Below, one piece after another: positions 1 to 14,047 of a stretch of 64,000 bases of DNA. This DNA is from Iris pallida (taxonomy: Eukaryota > Streptophyta > Magnoliopsida > Asparagales > Iridaceae), in contig JANAVB010044017.1 in the NCBI GenBank assembly GCA_029216955.1, forward strand, positions 2,230,429-2,294,428, given 5' to 3'. The position numbers were made by a program, and so were the translations under genes. Within the stretch, counting starts at the first letter, position 1. Every line of letters starts with the position of its first letter. A model generated the notes under the pieces. The model saw nothing but the letters and a program-made list of their open reading frames with translations. It was not told where the DNA came from and made no database searches.

Positions 1-1946
1 TTAACTGCAGTTAATATGCGATTGATGGTTTTAATCATAGTTTTTGATCATCTTTACATGTTTTTTGTACTTGGCCTAAATTGCGACGACCCTACTTGAT
101 GAACTTAAACATGATAACATGATCCCGTCTTGATAATCTTGATAGTGGTCCGTCGAGGCGCACTTCTGACAAGTGACAAGTAAACCTGGCATGACATGTG
201 TAATCTTGATCGCTGTTACGACAGCCAATCCTGACTTGCTAAGTGGAACTCTTGTCTTGACTCCGTAGTTAATTTTCCTGATTGTGCCTGTACATGCTAC
301 ATGTCTTGTCTTGTATCATGTCTAGGACATGGATTCCTAGTTATCACGATCAGGGATTCACAATGAATCTAGCTAGGTTAACGACTATATTGATCAAGTA
401 GTTCAAATAGAGAGATTTTTCAGTTATAGGCGATCCCATTATTCCGGCCACACATGTGGACTTATAGCCTACCGTCGAGTATGACATATTTTTAGCACAC
501 TGTTATGTATTGCACTCTAAGTCACCTAATAATTCTCTTAATTCTTGATAAACTCTTGTAACCTTGCTTGGATAACCTGGATAGTCTGCAGGGCTTGTGA
601 CTACGGAACATCTCAACTGCATCTTGTTAGTAACTAGGCCTGTGATAACCGTAGTTAGCTAATGATAGTAAGTCGTAGGACTTGATTGGCCGTGCCTGAA
701 TGATTATCTCATGAGTAACATGGAAATTATATTCCACCTCTTGTTTTCTTAATACAAGTTATTATGTTCTTTAAAGCACATCTTATGTCATTTACTTATG
801 TTCATTTATCAGTTCTTCTATTCATTTTATGATGGTTTTAGTTCCTAAGTTGAGCCTCCCAATTGTGGCACCTGCTCTTTCTGGGTTCTGACCAGCTGGT
901 TTTGTATGATCAAATTTTAGAGTAGCACCCGAGGATCTACCTGTCTTCCAGCTAGATGGTGAACACTAGAAGTAACCGTGACAACGAGTGGGTTTCTTAT
1001 TTTGCTCTCCCACTATATTGTAAATTATTCTTTTGAGACGTTTAGCCGCCGAGCATGTGTTAGCTCGTGTTGCAACTTAATTTCTATCTACCTAAGGGTT
1101 GTAACATGATTAACAAATCTTAGGGTTAATCATGTATGACTTAACTCTTGCTATCTTCGTATTTTGTATGACTAGCTTCATCATCATCTGAATATGTAAT
1201 GTTTGGGACGCATTACTTTGTATGTCTGATGATCTAACATCTTGTAACAATTATTTGCTTGCTTGAGATTGAGACACTAGACTTGTTCTTGACCATAAGA
1301 GACTGATGGATTGTAGATAAATCATCATGCATCTAGACAGTCGTGACCGTATTGCGAAGTGTGTTGCACTATAATATACGTAGCTGGCTGTGTCCGTCCC
1401 CCGCTCTCCAGTATTCTGGTTCTGGGACGTGACAGGCACCCACCAGTACACGACGATGTATTAATCTTCGCTCTCCATAGATGCTCTGAACCAAGAAGAC
1501 GTGCCTAGGAACTAAAGGAAACGCTTGGAACATTTTGAAGCCTTGCTCGTGTGCTCGAAGGCTTGAAGCTGCTCTTTTGAAGACTCTACTACATCAGTCC
1601 AAGAAATATGGCTCGACTTTCCTCGATACCAGGTGGCTGGAATATTTGATTGTAAAAGGGGGTTGTAATGTATGGAACGACTATCTCATCAGCGTTCATT
1701 TTGTAATCGATTCAAGTTGTAAGCCCACGTGGCAACTATTGTAATGTAGTTTTATAAATGATGTCTATTATCATTGAAACAAAAATTTCCTTCTGTTTCA
1801 AATGTGTTGTTCAATTTCTCTGCATACTCTATTAGATGCTGTATTTCGGATAACCTTATGACTATGCCTTGTGCGAGCGCAACTTAGACTCGCATGACAT
1901 CACGTTCGGAGAACGACCATCGATTCTTCGAAATCGGGACGTGACA
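1..1946 (+). repeat. Partial gypsy-type LTR, left end outside window
   Basis: The last part (about 1480-1946) matches, in reverse complement, the outer end of the gypsy LTR that starts at 46262. Shared blocks include the stretch around 1675-1700, the 'ATAACCTTATGACTATGCC' block at about 1851 and the terminal GGGACGTGACA at 1936-1946. Left of about 1480 the similarity is weak, so the leftward extent is inferred. No primer-binding site follows the CA end, so this is a solo LTR or a 3' LTR. A second GGGACGTGACA at 1424-1434 suggests a partial internal duplication, as in the 5' LTR of the gypsy element at 52700. No protein gene is visible. Confidence 0.5.
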
Positions 1947-1959
1947 ATAGAGGAGGGAC

Positions 1960-2846
1960 AGAATTGGATCACCAGATCAAGAACAACTAATCCAGTCCTC
2001 TATTGCTGTTGTTGCCGTTGCTAGAGACAATGAAGGCTCCTTTATTGGTGCGACAGCATGGTTCTCCACTGATCTCTATGGACCAAAACCGTGTCTGCAG
2101 GCAGAGCTTGAAGCATTACGACAAGGTATTTTACTGGCCAAGAACTTGCAACTATTAAGGTTATCGTTGAAGGTGATTCGCTATCAATCATCTGATCCTT
2201 CAATGGGGAAAGATCTCTCATTCCTTGGAGAGTGCATGATCTGTTCTTGGATATACAGAGACATATTTTCTCATCACCTACAATAACATCCTCTTTTTTT
2301 AAGATATCTGGGAACAAAACTGCTCATATTCTATCAAAGTTTGCTATTGAGAATAGTGCATTCTCAACCTTCCATTCACCACCCTTGTTAGCAATCACCC
2401 GAATAAAACTCGTATTATACGCAAATTTTTCCGTACTTTTCATAAACGTATAATACTTGTGTACTTTTGACAGATCCAAATCAGTACATAAATTTTAAGC
2501 ATGCAAAATTTTAAACATGTTCTGTATAATTATTAACAAATTTGGTACAATAAACATGCTAGGAACCTGTTTAATTAACCAAATTTGACAACATATTTAA
2601 GAATGTAAAATTTCTAACCTTAATATTTTTATTTTTCGAACATTTGACCGAATTTTTGAACATATTTTATTTGCACTGAACCGATTTATACTCGTACTTT
2701 TGCCGTTTCGAATTTTTTCCGTTTGCCGAATTGCTAACAAGGTTCACCACCGCCTGAATGTATTTTACATCAACTATCAGCCGAAACTCTCATGTAAATT
2801 GCGAACCTGCATCTTCTTAATGGAATTTGTTTTGCCATAAAAAAAA
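1960..2846 (+). pseudogene. LINE-type 3' end with broken RNase H-like (RVT_3) domain
   Basis: Translation from about 1999 gives the plant RNase H-like (RVT_3) pattern: AVVAVARDNEGSF, then QAELEALRQGILLAKN. A one-base slip near 2155-2160 moves VIVEGDSLSII into the next frame, and an in-frame stop follows at 2192-2194. A further segment reads GNKTAHILSKFA, the usual end of this domain. The reading is then split by a MITE at 2383-2742 and resumes with CILHQLSAETLM before a stop near 2790. An A-run at 2838-2846 looks like a retroposed 3' tail. This domain often ends plant LINE ORF2 proteins, so I read it as a 5'-truncated LINE tail; a lone RNase H-like gene fragment is possible. It is not functional. 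Confidence 0.6.
2383..2742. mobile_element. hAT-type MITE inserted in the RVT_3 fragment
   Basis: The ends are inverted: CCTTGTTAGCAAT on the left and ATTGCTAACAAGG on the right. Both are flanked by the 8-bp direct repeat TTCACCAC (2375-2382 and 2743-2750). An 8-bp duplication with short TIRs is the hAT signature. The 360-bp, AT-rich interior has no coding potential, so this is a non-autonomous element. Confidence 0.82.
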
Positions 2847-3240
2847 GGTTGCCATTTATTTCACAATTCATATTGTAAAAATAAATAGCAGGTTATCACT
2901 ATTTTCCAGTGTGGTACAAAAAAATTATGAAGGACATTTTTTTACTAAACTTTAATTGACAGATGAATAATTCGAAAAGGAACTGTCACAAAGCATTCGT
3001 AGAATTTTCATTATCAAGAAAGTCAGTCACATACTCAAATAGAATTAGCTTTGGGGTACAATGGCATATTCAAAGAAATACTTTTTCTTTTGTCACTCAA
3101 GATTTATACAATTTAATTAGAAAATTGAGATCTTATTGAGACCTTGTTGACATATTTTTCGCTTAAGTAACATTTTAATTATATATTGTATTTTAATTAT
3201 CGAATACTAACAGCTTATGTTGCAAGAAGAAATGATGTAT
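2847..3240. other. AT-rich spacer, nothing recognised
   Basis: No ORF of note, no inverted ends and no tandem structure are visible between the LINE tail and the TA-embedded MITEs. Confidence 0.6.
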
Positions 3241-3302
3241 ATATAACTCTCACTAACAATTTGAAGGAATATATATATATTTATATATATTTATATATAT
3301 AT

Positions 3303-3468
3303 GAATTCGGATCAAAAGCCCTCCAGCGGGAGCCCCCCAAAAACCCCCCTCCCTAGTGCACCGTTGGATCAAGCGGACTGTGTGGGGCCCGCGGACGCAT
3401 TCTCTCGATCCAACGGTGCAGTAAGAGGGGGGCTTTTGGGGAACTCCCGCTGGGGGGCTCTCGATCCG

Positions 3469-3471
<3 letters not shown>
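3303..3471. mobile_element. Palindromic MITE in (TA)n, copy A
   Basis: A 169-bp GC-rich core sits between TA arrays (3269-3302 and 3472-3518). It folds almost end to end: the left arm with CCAGCGGGAG and GCACCGTTGGATC is matched in reverse on the right by GATCCAACGGTGCA and CTCCCGCTGG. The centre holds GGGGCCCGCGG. Copy B at 3796 is the same element in the opposite orientation. Insertion inside TA dinucleotide tracts resembles the microsatellite-targeting Micron MITEs of rice, but I cannot show family identity. Apparent ORFs here are by-products of the TA repeats. Confidence 0.7.
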
Positions 3472-3521
<50 letters not shown>

Positions 3522-3730
3522 TGAGATCAAGCGACAGGTCGAAAAGGCCTCCCGATGCAGTGATCGTCAGACGAAGACCGTGGTTGATAAATTTTTGACT
3601 TTGTAATTTTTGGCAGAGGGAGAGGGTATACTTTTTTGTTTCTACTCTTGTATCTTTTTTGGAAAAGGTTTTGGCACTCGGCCACCTTCGTCTCCTGAGT
3701 TGGGACTCGTTTTTATAATACTTCCTTTTC

Positions 3731-3795
<65 letters not shown>

Positions 3796-3798
<3 letters not shown>

Positions 3799-3951
3799 TC
3801 CGGATCGAGAGCTCTCCAGCGGGAGCTCTCCAAAAGCTCCTCTCTTACTGCACCGTTGGATCGAGGGGATGCACCCGCGGGCCCCACGTAGCCCGCTTCA
3901 TCCAACGGTGCACTAGGGAGGGGGGCTCCCGCTGGAGAACTTTTGATCCGG

Positions 3952-3953
<2 letters not shown>
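3796..3953. mobile_element. Palindromic MITE in (TA)n, copy B (inverted relative to A)
   Basis: This 158-bp core is flanked by (TA)n at 3733-3795 and 3954-4021. It matches the reverse complement of copy A over its whole length, including GCACCGTTGGATCGA and CCGCGGGCCCCAC, at roughly 85-90% by eye. One arm is about 10 bp shorter than in copy A. It is non-coding and foldback in structure. Confidence 0.7.
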
Positions 3954-6082
<2,129 letters not shown>

Positions 6083-6109
6083 AAAAAAAATAAAAAAAAA
6101 TATACCAAA

Positions 6110-9107
6110 ATATATATACATCCAAAAAGAACTTCCAATTTCTCGACTTCTGGACCGAGCACCCCCAATTTTGGGCATCGTCGCGGAAGCGTGGAATCGC
6201 GAAGATTCACCCAACCCCCTATCCCGGGTGAGCAACAAGCTCAAGGCAATGAGGAAAGCCCTGTCCAATTGGAGCAAACTAGCATACGGGGACATTTTTC
6301 AAGCCGTTCGGGTTGCCGAGGACGACGTCACCCGTGTCGAAGCCAGGTTCGCCTCAGATCGTTCCTCGGCGTCCAGGATTGCCCTGAACCTCACCAAGGC
6401 TATGCTAAAATTTAGGCTCAAAGTGGAGACTGATTTCTAGAAGCAGAAAGCGAGATTGAAATGGGACAGCGAAGGGGATAAAAACTCAAAATATTTCCAT
6501 GCTTGCGTCAACGGCCGTAGACAGAAGCTATCGATTCACCATACTATTGACGACAACGGGAACATCATTACAGACCAAAAGGGCATCCAAGAGGCCGCTA
6601 CGGATTTCTATTCCAAATTATTCTCCAAAGAGACGGTTCACAAAGACAACACCTTCCTGGATCAAATCCTCCTTCTCATTAATGACACCGACAACGCCCA
6701 GTTGGAACTCCCCCTCACTGCCTAGAAAGTGAAAGATGTGGTGTGGGCTCTGAACGAGCACAGTGCACCCGAACCGAACGGCTTTTTGGGGGTCTTCTTT
6801 CGTACGTGCTGGGACATTATCAAGCAGGATATCACCGAAATGGCCATTGTATTCTTCGAATGAGCCACATACCCCCAAAGCCATTTATAGCGCCAATCTG
6901 ATCCTTATCCCAAAAAAAAAAATCCAGAGTCCTTTCGCGACTTTCGACCCATCAGTCTGTGCACTTTCACCAACAAGATCATCTCCAAAATCATCGCAAC
7001 CAGAATGGCTGGGATCCTCCCCAGGATCATCTCTGAGGAGCAAAGCGGGTTTGTTCGTGGGAGGAACATCCAGGACAATATTATGCTGGCCCAAGAGTTA
7101 ATAACCTGCATGAAGTTTTCAGTAAGAGGGGGCAACATCGCCGTCAAAATCGACATGGAAAAAGCTTACGACAGACTGGACTGGCAATTTATGATCTAGG
7201 TCTTCAGGGCATTTGGTTTCTCCGAAACTTGGACCAACACCGTGTGGAGATCCATCAGCAACTCGTGGTTCTCCACAGTCATGAACGGTCAAGCCGAAGG
7301 ATTTTTTAAATCCAGTCGCAGGGTTAGACAAGGCGACCCTCTATCATCTACGGTCTTCATCATAGCGACAGATGCCCTGAGTAGGAACCTTAACAACATG
7401 GCCAGCACTCCGAACTTCCAGCACTATCACACATCCAGCGGATGTCCTATCATTACCTACCTGGCCTTTGCTGACGATTTACTCATTTTCTCTTCCGGGG
7501 ACGAAGGAGCGGTGGCAGTGGTCCACAACACCCTGCAGAGGTACTCCACATGCTCTGGCCAGAAGATCAACCCTTCCAAGAGCATCATCTATGTCCACCA
7601 CAACATCAAAAGAGAGCACGCAATCAGGCTTTCCAACTTAACTTCCTTCTCGGTTGATTATCCTCCGTTCAACTACCTCGGTTGCCCTCTTCTGTACAGA
7701 AAATCCAACGTTGGTATCTTTGAGAAATTGATCACAAGGATCAGAAATAAACTTGTTGGGTGGCATATTGCCACTTTATCCCCTGACGGCAAGATGATCC
7801 TCATCAAATATGTGCTCAACTCTATCCCCATCCACACCCTGGTTGCGTGCTCTCCGCCTTTGAAGGTTCTTTCTTCAATCGAGCAGATCTTTTGTAACTT
7901 CTTTTGGGGGCATTGCAACGGCCAAGACAAGCATCACTGGGCTAGCTGGGACTCCATGGCTCATCCTACTGAGGAAGGGGGTCTGGGATTCACCAAACTC
8001 ACTCATATCATTAAAGCTTTCTCGATGAAATTATCGTGGAAACTCCGCACGAGCAAGAATTTATGGACCAGGTTTATGAAGACCAGTTACTTCAAGCACA
8101 TCCATCCATCAGTAGCCATATCCAACAGCAGATCCTCTACGGCTTGGCGTCGTATCCTTAGCGGGCGAGACCTTGCCGAGCCAGCGATGAGACTCCAATT
8201 GGGTGACGATGAGTCATCTCCATTCCTGGAGATATGGACTGGGGATAGCTTGATCCCGAGTATCACGGAGACCCCGAGAGACAATAGGATCAGAGACTTG
8301 TACGAAACCCCATTACTGAAAATTGGAACTGGGACAAGATTCGTGAATGGGTCGGTAACGAAACGGCGGAGAGCATTCGATTGAGCGGATTAAGAATCGG
8401 TCACGATGCCGATGCACTGAGGTGGACGTTCGAAGCCTCGGAGTCATTTTCGGTAAGGTCGGCGAGAATCGCTGTCCAAGGGTTGGGGCAGCCGCATCAT
8501 TTCACTACACACTATTGGCACACCTGCATCCCCAAGAAGTGGTCTTTCCTCATGTGGAGAGTCATTAGAAAGAAACTACCAACTGACGATATCCTCAACA
8601 CTATTGGGATTAGCTTAGCATCAGCCTGTAATTGCTGTTCTGATCGCCAGATGGAGACTATCGACCACATCTTCTGTCGAGGGAGCCTGCCAAGCAGTAT
8701 CTGGAGGACCCTCAACCAGCACTACAGCATTGAGCCGGGGGGTGGTCGCTTCCACGATCTTGTGGTCTCATGGGGTACTGCCTCCTATGGCCACCAGATC
8801 GTCGCAGCGACCGCCACGTGGGCGATTTAGAAGAATCGCAACAAAACGAGATACGAAGTTTACCAATACTCAGCCGACCAGCTCATTCGAAAAGTCTTCC
8901 GCCAATGCCGCAAATGGAGCGCCCTGTGCTCCCACAGTCCGAGAGCATTCTGGTCCTCGCTCCACCCCTAACCCTTCTCGGTCGAGTTGTCTCCCCCTTT
9001 CTTTTCTTTTGGTGGTATACTTGTATAGGCGTCCTTTTTTGCCTTGTATACGTATTCAGGCTTCGGCATTTTGAGCCTTAATTTATAAAAAGAGGGGGTT
9101 TTGTTTA
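6110..9107 (+). mobile_element. 5'-truncated LINE (L1-type) retrotransposon
   Basis: Left border: coding similarity begins abruptly next to the (TA)n/A-rich tract, with the sequence that normally lies between endonuclease and RT in plant L1 elements. ORF1 and the endonuclease are absent. Right border: coding ends at about 8969, followed by a short T-rich 3' region, then (TA)n at 9108-9139. No poly(A) tail or clear target duplication is seen; a duplication made of TA would be invisible in this setting. Copia-1 abuts the right end. Confidence 0.8.
6118..8969 (+). pseudogene. LINE ORF2 remnant: reverse transcriptase and zf-RVT
   Basis: The order of motifs is as in plant L1 ORF2: a linker segment (FWTEHPQFW near 6150, [14 protein letters not shown]), then RT motifs FRPISLCTFTNKI (about 6940), SGFVRGRNIQDNI (about 7045), VKIDMEKAYDRLDW (about 7150), RRVRQGDPLS (about 7320) and the catalytic FADDLLIF (about 7470), then YLGCPLLYR. 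The C-terminal zf-RVT domain follows after a frameshift near 8381 (CNCCSD...IDHIFC, about 8620-8680). Frame is mostly constant from 6171 to about 8384, broken by stops at 6438, 6723, 6861 and 7197; several fit TGG to TAG. It is a dead copy, although the FADD residues survive. Confidence 0.88.

Positions 9108-9139
<32 letters not shown>
9108..9139. repeat. (TA)n tract between LINE and Copia-1
   Basis: A short TA run forms the 3' flank of the LINE and the insertion site of Copia-1. Its last five bases (TATAT, 9135-9139) are the left target duplication of Copia-1. Confidence 0.85.
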
Positions 9140-9939
9140 TGTTGGAGTGGGTGGGGTTTCCAACCTATGTGGAGAAGATCTTGGAGTGCGACGAGCGTCG
9201 TCTGTATGTCAAAGAAGCTTGGGGAGGTGACGAGGCTATTCGGAGACGAATGAGAAGCTCGGGAGCCACCATACGGCATACTGGAACAGGGAAGGCAGAA
9301 CTCGAGCCAAGTTCTTCCCCAGGCAGAACTAGGGCCGAATTTTGTCCCCTTGTGTCCAGAACTGTTCTGGCTTGCCCACACAGAGTTCCACCTGAACTCT
9401 GTGTCGTCGGGCTGAAGCTAATTTTATGGTATTTTTTACACCATTAGATCGTATCCTATGGTCTAGATTTTGCTGCGGGATTAGGAGGGTTTACATATGG
9501 TTTTTTCTAACCTTAATCATACACAACGGAGAGAAAAGAAAGAAGAAAGAAGAAAGAGGCAAGAGCGTCATTGCAACTTTGGAAGAGAAGAATGAGGATT
9601 GAAGGTCATTTTCGAAGGAAGATCGTGTTCGGGTAATCTCCACTCGTCGTCTTTGTTCTTCGTAGCCTTGTAATCAATATTTCTTGCTTCCAAGTGTTGT
9701 GGGGATCCGTGTTGGATCGGGAGAAGTTTGTAGAGGATATACTCCTTTATTTCATTAGTGAAGGCTTCTCAAGGGTTGGACTCCAATCGTCCCGTAGTTT
9801 TTTTTTGTAAGGCTTTTCTACGTCAAAAATCGTGTCTGCGTGGATTGTGTTTTGGTGTTTGGTTCGTGTATTGTATTGCTCGGTTCTCTCGTAGGTACTC
9901 TCTGGTTTGGGAAAAGGTTTTCGTGCTTCTTTGCCAATA
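9140..9939 (+). repeat. Copia-1 5' LTR
   Basis: Begins TGTTGGAGTGGGTGG, matching TGTTAGAGTGGGTGG at 14048. Its end reads CCAATA where the other LTR has CCCAACA, so the terminal CA has mutated to TA. The tRNA-Met primer site starts directly after it. Confidence 0.9.
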
Positions 9940-9941
9940 TA

Positions 9942-9957
9942 ATGGTATCAAAGTCAG
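9942..9957 (+). other. Copia-1 primer-binding site
   Basis: TGGTATCAAAGTCAGG follows the 5' LTR after 2-3 bases. It matches the plant initiator-Met tRNA site TGGTATCAGAGC with one difference in the core. Confidence 0.8.
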
Positions 9958-10008
9958 GTTCTAGAATTCATAAGGGTATCAGTAGTTGACAAAAAAACTA
10001 GAGAGGAG

Positions 10009-13000
10009 GGATGGACGCGAAGCCCGTGCGCATGGTGAACCTGAACAGCACCAACTATCATTATTGGCGGAGCAAGATGAAAGATTTGCTATTTGTCAAG
10101 AAGCTGCATCTGCCTATATTTGCTTCCGAGCGACCAGTTGATAAATTCGAGGAGGACTAGAAATTCGAGCACATACAGGTGTACGGATATATCAGGCAGT
10201 TCATTGACAAGAACGTGTACAACCATGTTGCCAATATTGAGCACACGAAGACGTTATGGGATAAACTAGAATCTTTGTATGCAAAAAAGATCGGGTAAAC
10301 AAGTTGTTCCTTATCCGGACGATGATGGGTCTGCGGTACAAAGATGGGGCGTCTATTATGGATCACTTGAGTGATTTCCAGGGCGTGGTTGACCAGCTAT
10401 CTTCGACATGAGTCAAGTTCGACAACGAGGTCCAGGGACTGTGGCTGCTGTGTATATTGCCAGACTCGTAGGAGACCGTACAAGTATCTATGATCGCTTC
10501 TGCTCCAGAATGTGTGGTCAATGTGGAGTTTGCCAAGACGAGGTGTTGAATGAAGAGATGCGGAGACATTTTCAAGGCACTTCATCCACATCCCACCACT
10601 CAAAGGCACTAGTTTTAGAGAGCCGTAGAAGGGACCAAAGCAGGGGTCCAGGTGGAGGCAGAGACAAGAGCAGAGGGAAGTCCAAGGGTCGGTACGAGGA
10701 CTCAGAGTGTTACCATTATGGCAAGAAGGGCCACATCAAGTAAAACTATTTCGCTTGGAAGAGAGAGAAGAAGGGCGACAAGGGGAAGCAAGATGAGAAC
10801 ACTACAGCGACGGCTTCGATACATAGAGACGATGTGATCGTCGTAGGTGATGAGGTTATCACAAACCTCGTCTGCGATGACAATTCTTGGCTGGTGGACT
10901 CAGGGGCTTCAGCGCACGTATCTCATAACATGGCACTATTTGCTACTTACACGACAGACGAATGTGGAGTGTGGAAGATGGGCAATGGAGATGTGTCGAA
11001 GGCGGTTGCCATTGGAGATGTGCATTTGAGGACGAAGACGGGTGCAGTTCTTATTCTCAAAGATGTTCATCATGTCTCTGATATCCGTTTCAATATGGTG
11101 TTGGTTGGAAGGTTGGATGACGAGGGATTCTTCAATCTCTTCGGGAATAGTCAGTGGAAGATTTCCAGAGGTTCGATGGTGATTGCCAGAGGAAGTAAGA
11201 AGTTCGGTCTCTACTATATGAAGGAGAGCGCACAGGGGGCATAGGAGGTGAACGCAGTTTCTGATGTGTCTACCGAGTTATGGCACAGGCAGCTTGGCCA
11301 TATCAGCGAGAAGGGGATGAGCTACTTGGTAAACAGGAAGGTGATTCCAGGGCTCAAGTGTACAAAGTTGGAGAAGTGCACGCACGGCTTAGCTGGAAAG
11401 CAAAATAAGGTGTCTTTCCAAAGTCACCCAAGTTCAAGAAAGCCGGCGTTACTCGAGTTGATTCACTCGGATGTCTGCGGTTCTATGAAGGTAAAATCTA
11501 TTGGTGGCGCTTCTTACTTTGTAACTTTTATTGATGACTGTTCCAGGAAGGTTTGGGTCTATGCCTTAAAGACCAAGGATCAGGTGCTGCCCATTTTCAA
11601 AGAGTTTCAGGCCTCTGTTGAAAGAGAGACGGGCAAGAAGTTATTGTGTGTTCGGTCCGACAACCGTGACGAATACGTTGGTCCCTTTGATGCTTATTGC
11701 AGAGAGCAAGGGATACGACACTAGAAGACTCTGCCCAAGACACCTCACCTCAATGGTGTAGCAGAGCGCATGAACAGGATACTGATGGAGAGGGTGCGAT
11801 GTTTGCTGTCAGAAGCAAATTTGCCAGGCAGTTATTTGGGTAAGGCTCTTCTCACAGCTGCCTATGTTATTAATTTATCTCCTAGTGCTCCTTTGCAGGA
11901 TGATGTGCCTGACAAAGTATGGTACGACAAAGAGTCGTCATATAATCACCTTTGAGTGTTTGGTTGTAAGGCCTTTGGACATGTACCGAAGGACGAGAGG
12001 TCCAAACTTGAGCCGAAGACGATGCGGTACGTCTTTGTCGGCTACGGTTGGGATGAGTTTGGCTATAGACTCTACGTACCAATGGGAAGAAAGCTCTACA
12101 GAAGCAGGGACGTGGTAATCATCGAGGATCAGACCATGACCAACACTCAGGATTCTAAGACGTCTTCTGAGGCTGAGAAATTACCTGAGTTAGAGTCATT
12201 TCGCTTCAAGCAGTTTCCAGAGGACATCGCAGAGGATCCAGTTATAGGGGAGCCAGTATATGTAGTTGCTCCTAACCTTGATTATTAGCCTGCTGATGGT
12301 GGTCAGGGTATCCTCGAGAAGATGAGCATGCCGGGAAGACAGTTCCTGAAGGGGAGGAGGCTGTTGGTATACAGCCAGCACTAGTGGCTCCATTGAGAAG
12401 GAGCGACAAAGAACGTCGACCATCTACGAGATACTTACCGGGTGAGTATGTGCTACTGAATGACAGGGGAGAGCCAGAAAGTTTTGCAGAGGCTATGAAA
12501 GACGAACAAAGATAGGAGTGGATGCAGGCTATGCAGGAGGAGATGAGTTTCTTACATGCCAATTCTACTTACGAGTTGGTACGGTTGCCAAAGGACAAGA
12601 AGGCTTTGAAGGATCGATGGATGTTTAGAGTGAAGCAGACGGATGATGCTACTTGCCCTCGTTACAAAGCAAGACTGGTAGTTAAAGGCTACGGTCAGCA
12701 GAAAGGCATGGAGTATGATGAGATCTTTTCGCCAGTCGTCAAGCAGTCGTCTATTCGGGTAGTGCTAGTATTGGCAGCCAGTTTTGACTTGGAGGTTGAG
12801 CAGATGGACGTGAAGACGACAATCCTCCACGGTGATCTCGATGAGAAGTTATAATGGAGCAGCCAAAGGGATTCTGTAAGAAGGATAAGTCACATTTGGT
12901 CTGCCGGTTGAGGAAGAGCTTGTATGGTCTGAAGCAGGCTCCGAGGCAGTGGTACATAAAGTTTGAGTCGTTTATGGGAGAGCATGGTTATACACGGACG

Positions 13001-14000
13001 ATGTCGGACCACTGTGTATTTGTGAGATACTTTGTCGAGGATGATTTTATCATTTTATTGCTCTATGTTAATGACATATTATTAGTGGGTCGGAATGCTA
13101 CTAGGATAGCGGAGTTGAAGCACCAACTGGGCACAGCCTTCTCTATGAAAGATTTAGGCGCATCAAAGACTATTCTTGGGATGAAGATCAGTCGAGAGAG
13201 AGTCCAAGATGCTACACTTGTACCAAAAGAAGTACATTCATCGGGTACTTCAGTGTTTCGGGATGGACGGGTCGAAGAAATTGAGTTGCCCCATTACGGC
13301 TTACTTTAAGCTCACTGAGGAGCAGTGTCCATCTACCGAGGACGAAAAAGAAGATATGGAGCGGGTTCCATATGCCTCAGCTGTGGGAAGCCTTATGTAT
13401 GCTATGGTGTATACGAGGCCAGATATCGCTCATGCAGTTGGCACAGTTAGCAGGTATCTTTCAAATTCTGGAAGGGTACATTAGAGTACGGTTAAGTGGA
13501 TTTTACGATACCTTCACGGCACTGTCAATTGGAGACTTTTTTTTGGTGGTGACGAGCCGAAGCTGGTTGGATATACCGACATTGATATTGTTGGAGATAT
13601 AGACACGAGACGATCGACTTCGGGCTATGTGATATTGTTTGCTGGAGAAGCGGTATTGTGGCAGTCGCGGTTGCAGAAGTGTGTTGCCTTGTCGACGACA
13701 GAGGCAGAGTACATTACGGCGGAGGCTTGCAAGGAGTTACTGTGGATGAAAAAGCTGTTACAGAAAATAGGGCTGAAGCAAGAGCAGTATACTTTGCTTT
13801 ACGATATTCAGAGTGCTATTCACCTTGTGAAGAATCAGACCTTTCATAGCCGATCCAAGTACATCGAGACTCGGTATCATTAGATACGGGATGTGGTTGA
13901 GAAGAAGGATGCAGAGCTTGAGAAGGTTCATACAGATAATAACGGAGCAGATATATTCACCAAGATTCTACCAAGTGGAAAGTTTGAGTTCTGCAGGTAG
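10009..14000 (+). pseudogene. Copia-1 gag-pol polyprotein, multiply broken
   Basis: The likely start is the ATG at 10009 (MDAKPVRMVNLNSTNYHYW, the usual copia gag opening). Domains in order: gag with stops at about 10158 and later; a damaged zinc knuckle (CYHYGKKGHIK then stop, about 10710); protease WLVDSGASAH (about 10890); GAG-pre-integrase LWHRQLGHISEKGM (about 11280); integrase ELIHSDVCG and YFVTFIDDCSRKVW (about 11460-11560); RT (12520-13200); RNase H to about 14000. Frameshifts lie between 12290 and 12520, at 12850 and near 13210. The RT catalytic motif reads YVNDILLVG at about 13070, with one aspartate replaced by asparagine. The final RNase H segment has a stop at 13881. It cannot make an active protein. 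Confidence 0.9.
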
Positions 14001-14034
14001 ATGGTCGGAATCACGATCCCCTCCACAAAGTTGT

Positions 14035-14047
14035 GAAGGGGGAGAAA
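14035..14047 (+). other. Copia-1 polypurine tract
   Basis: The purine-only run GAAGGGGGAGAAA lies immediately before the 3' LTR start TGTTAG, the expected position for the plus-strand primer. Confidence 0.8.
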
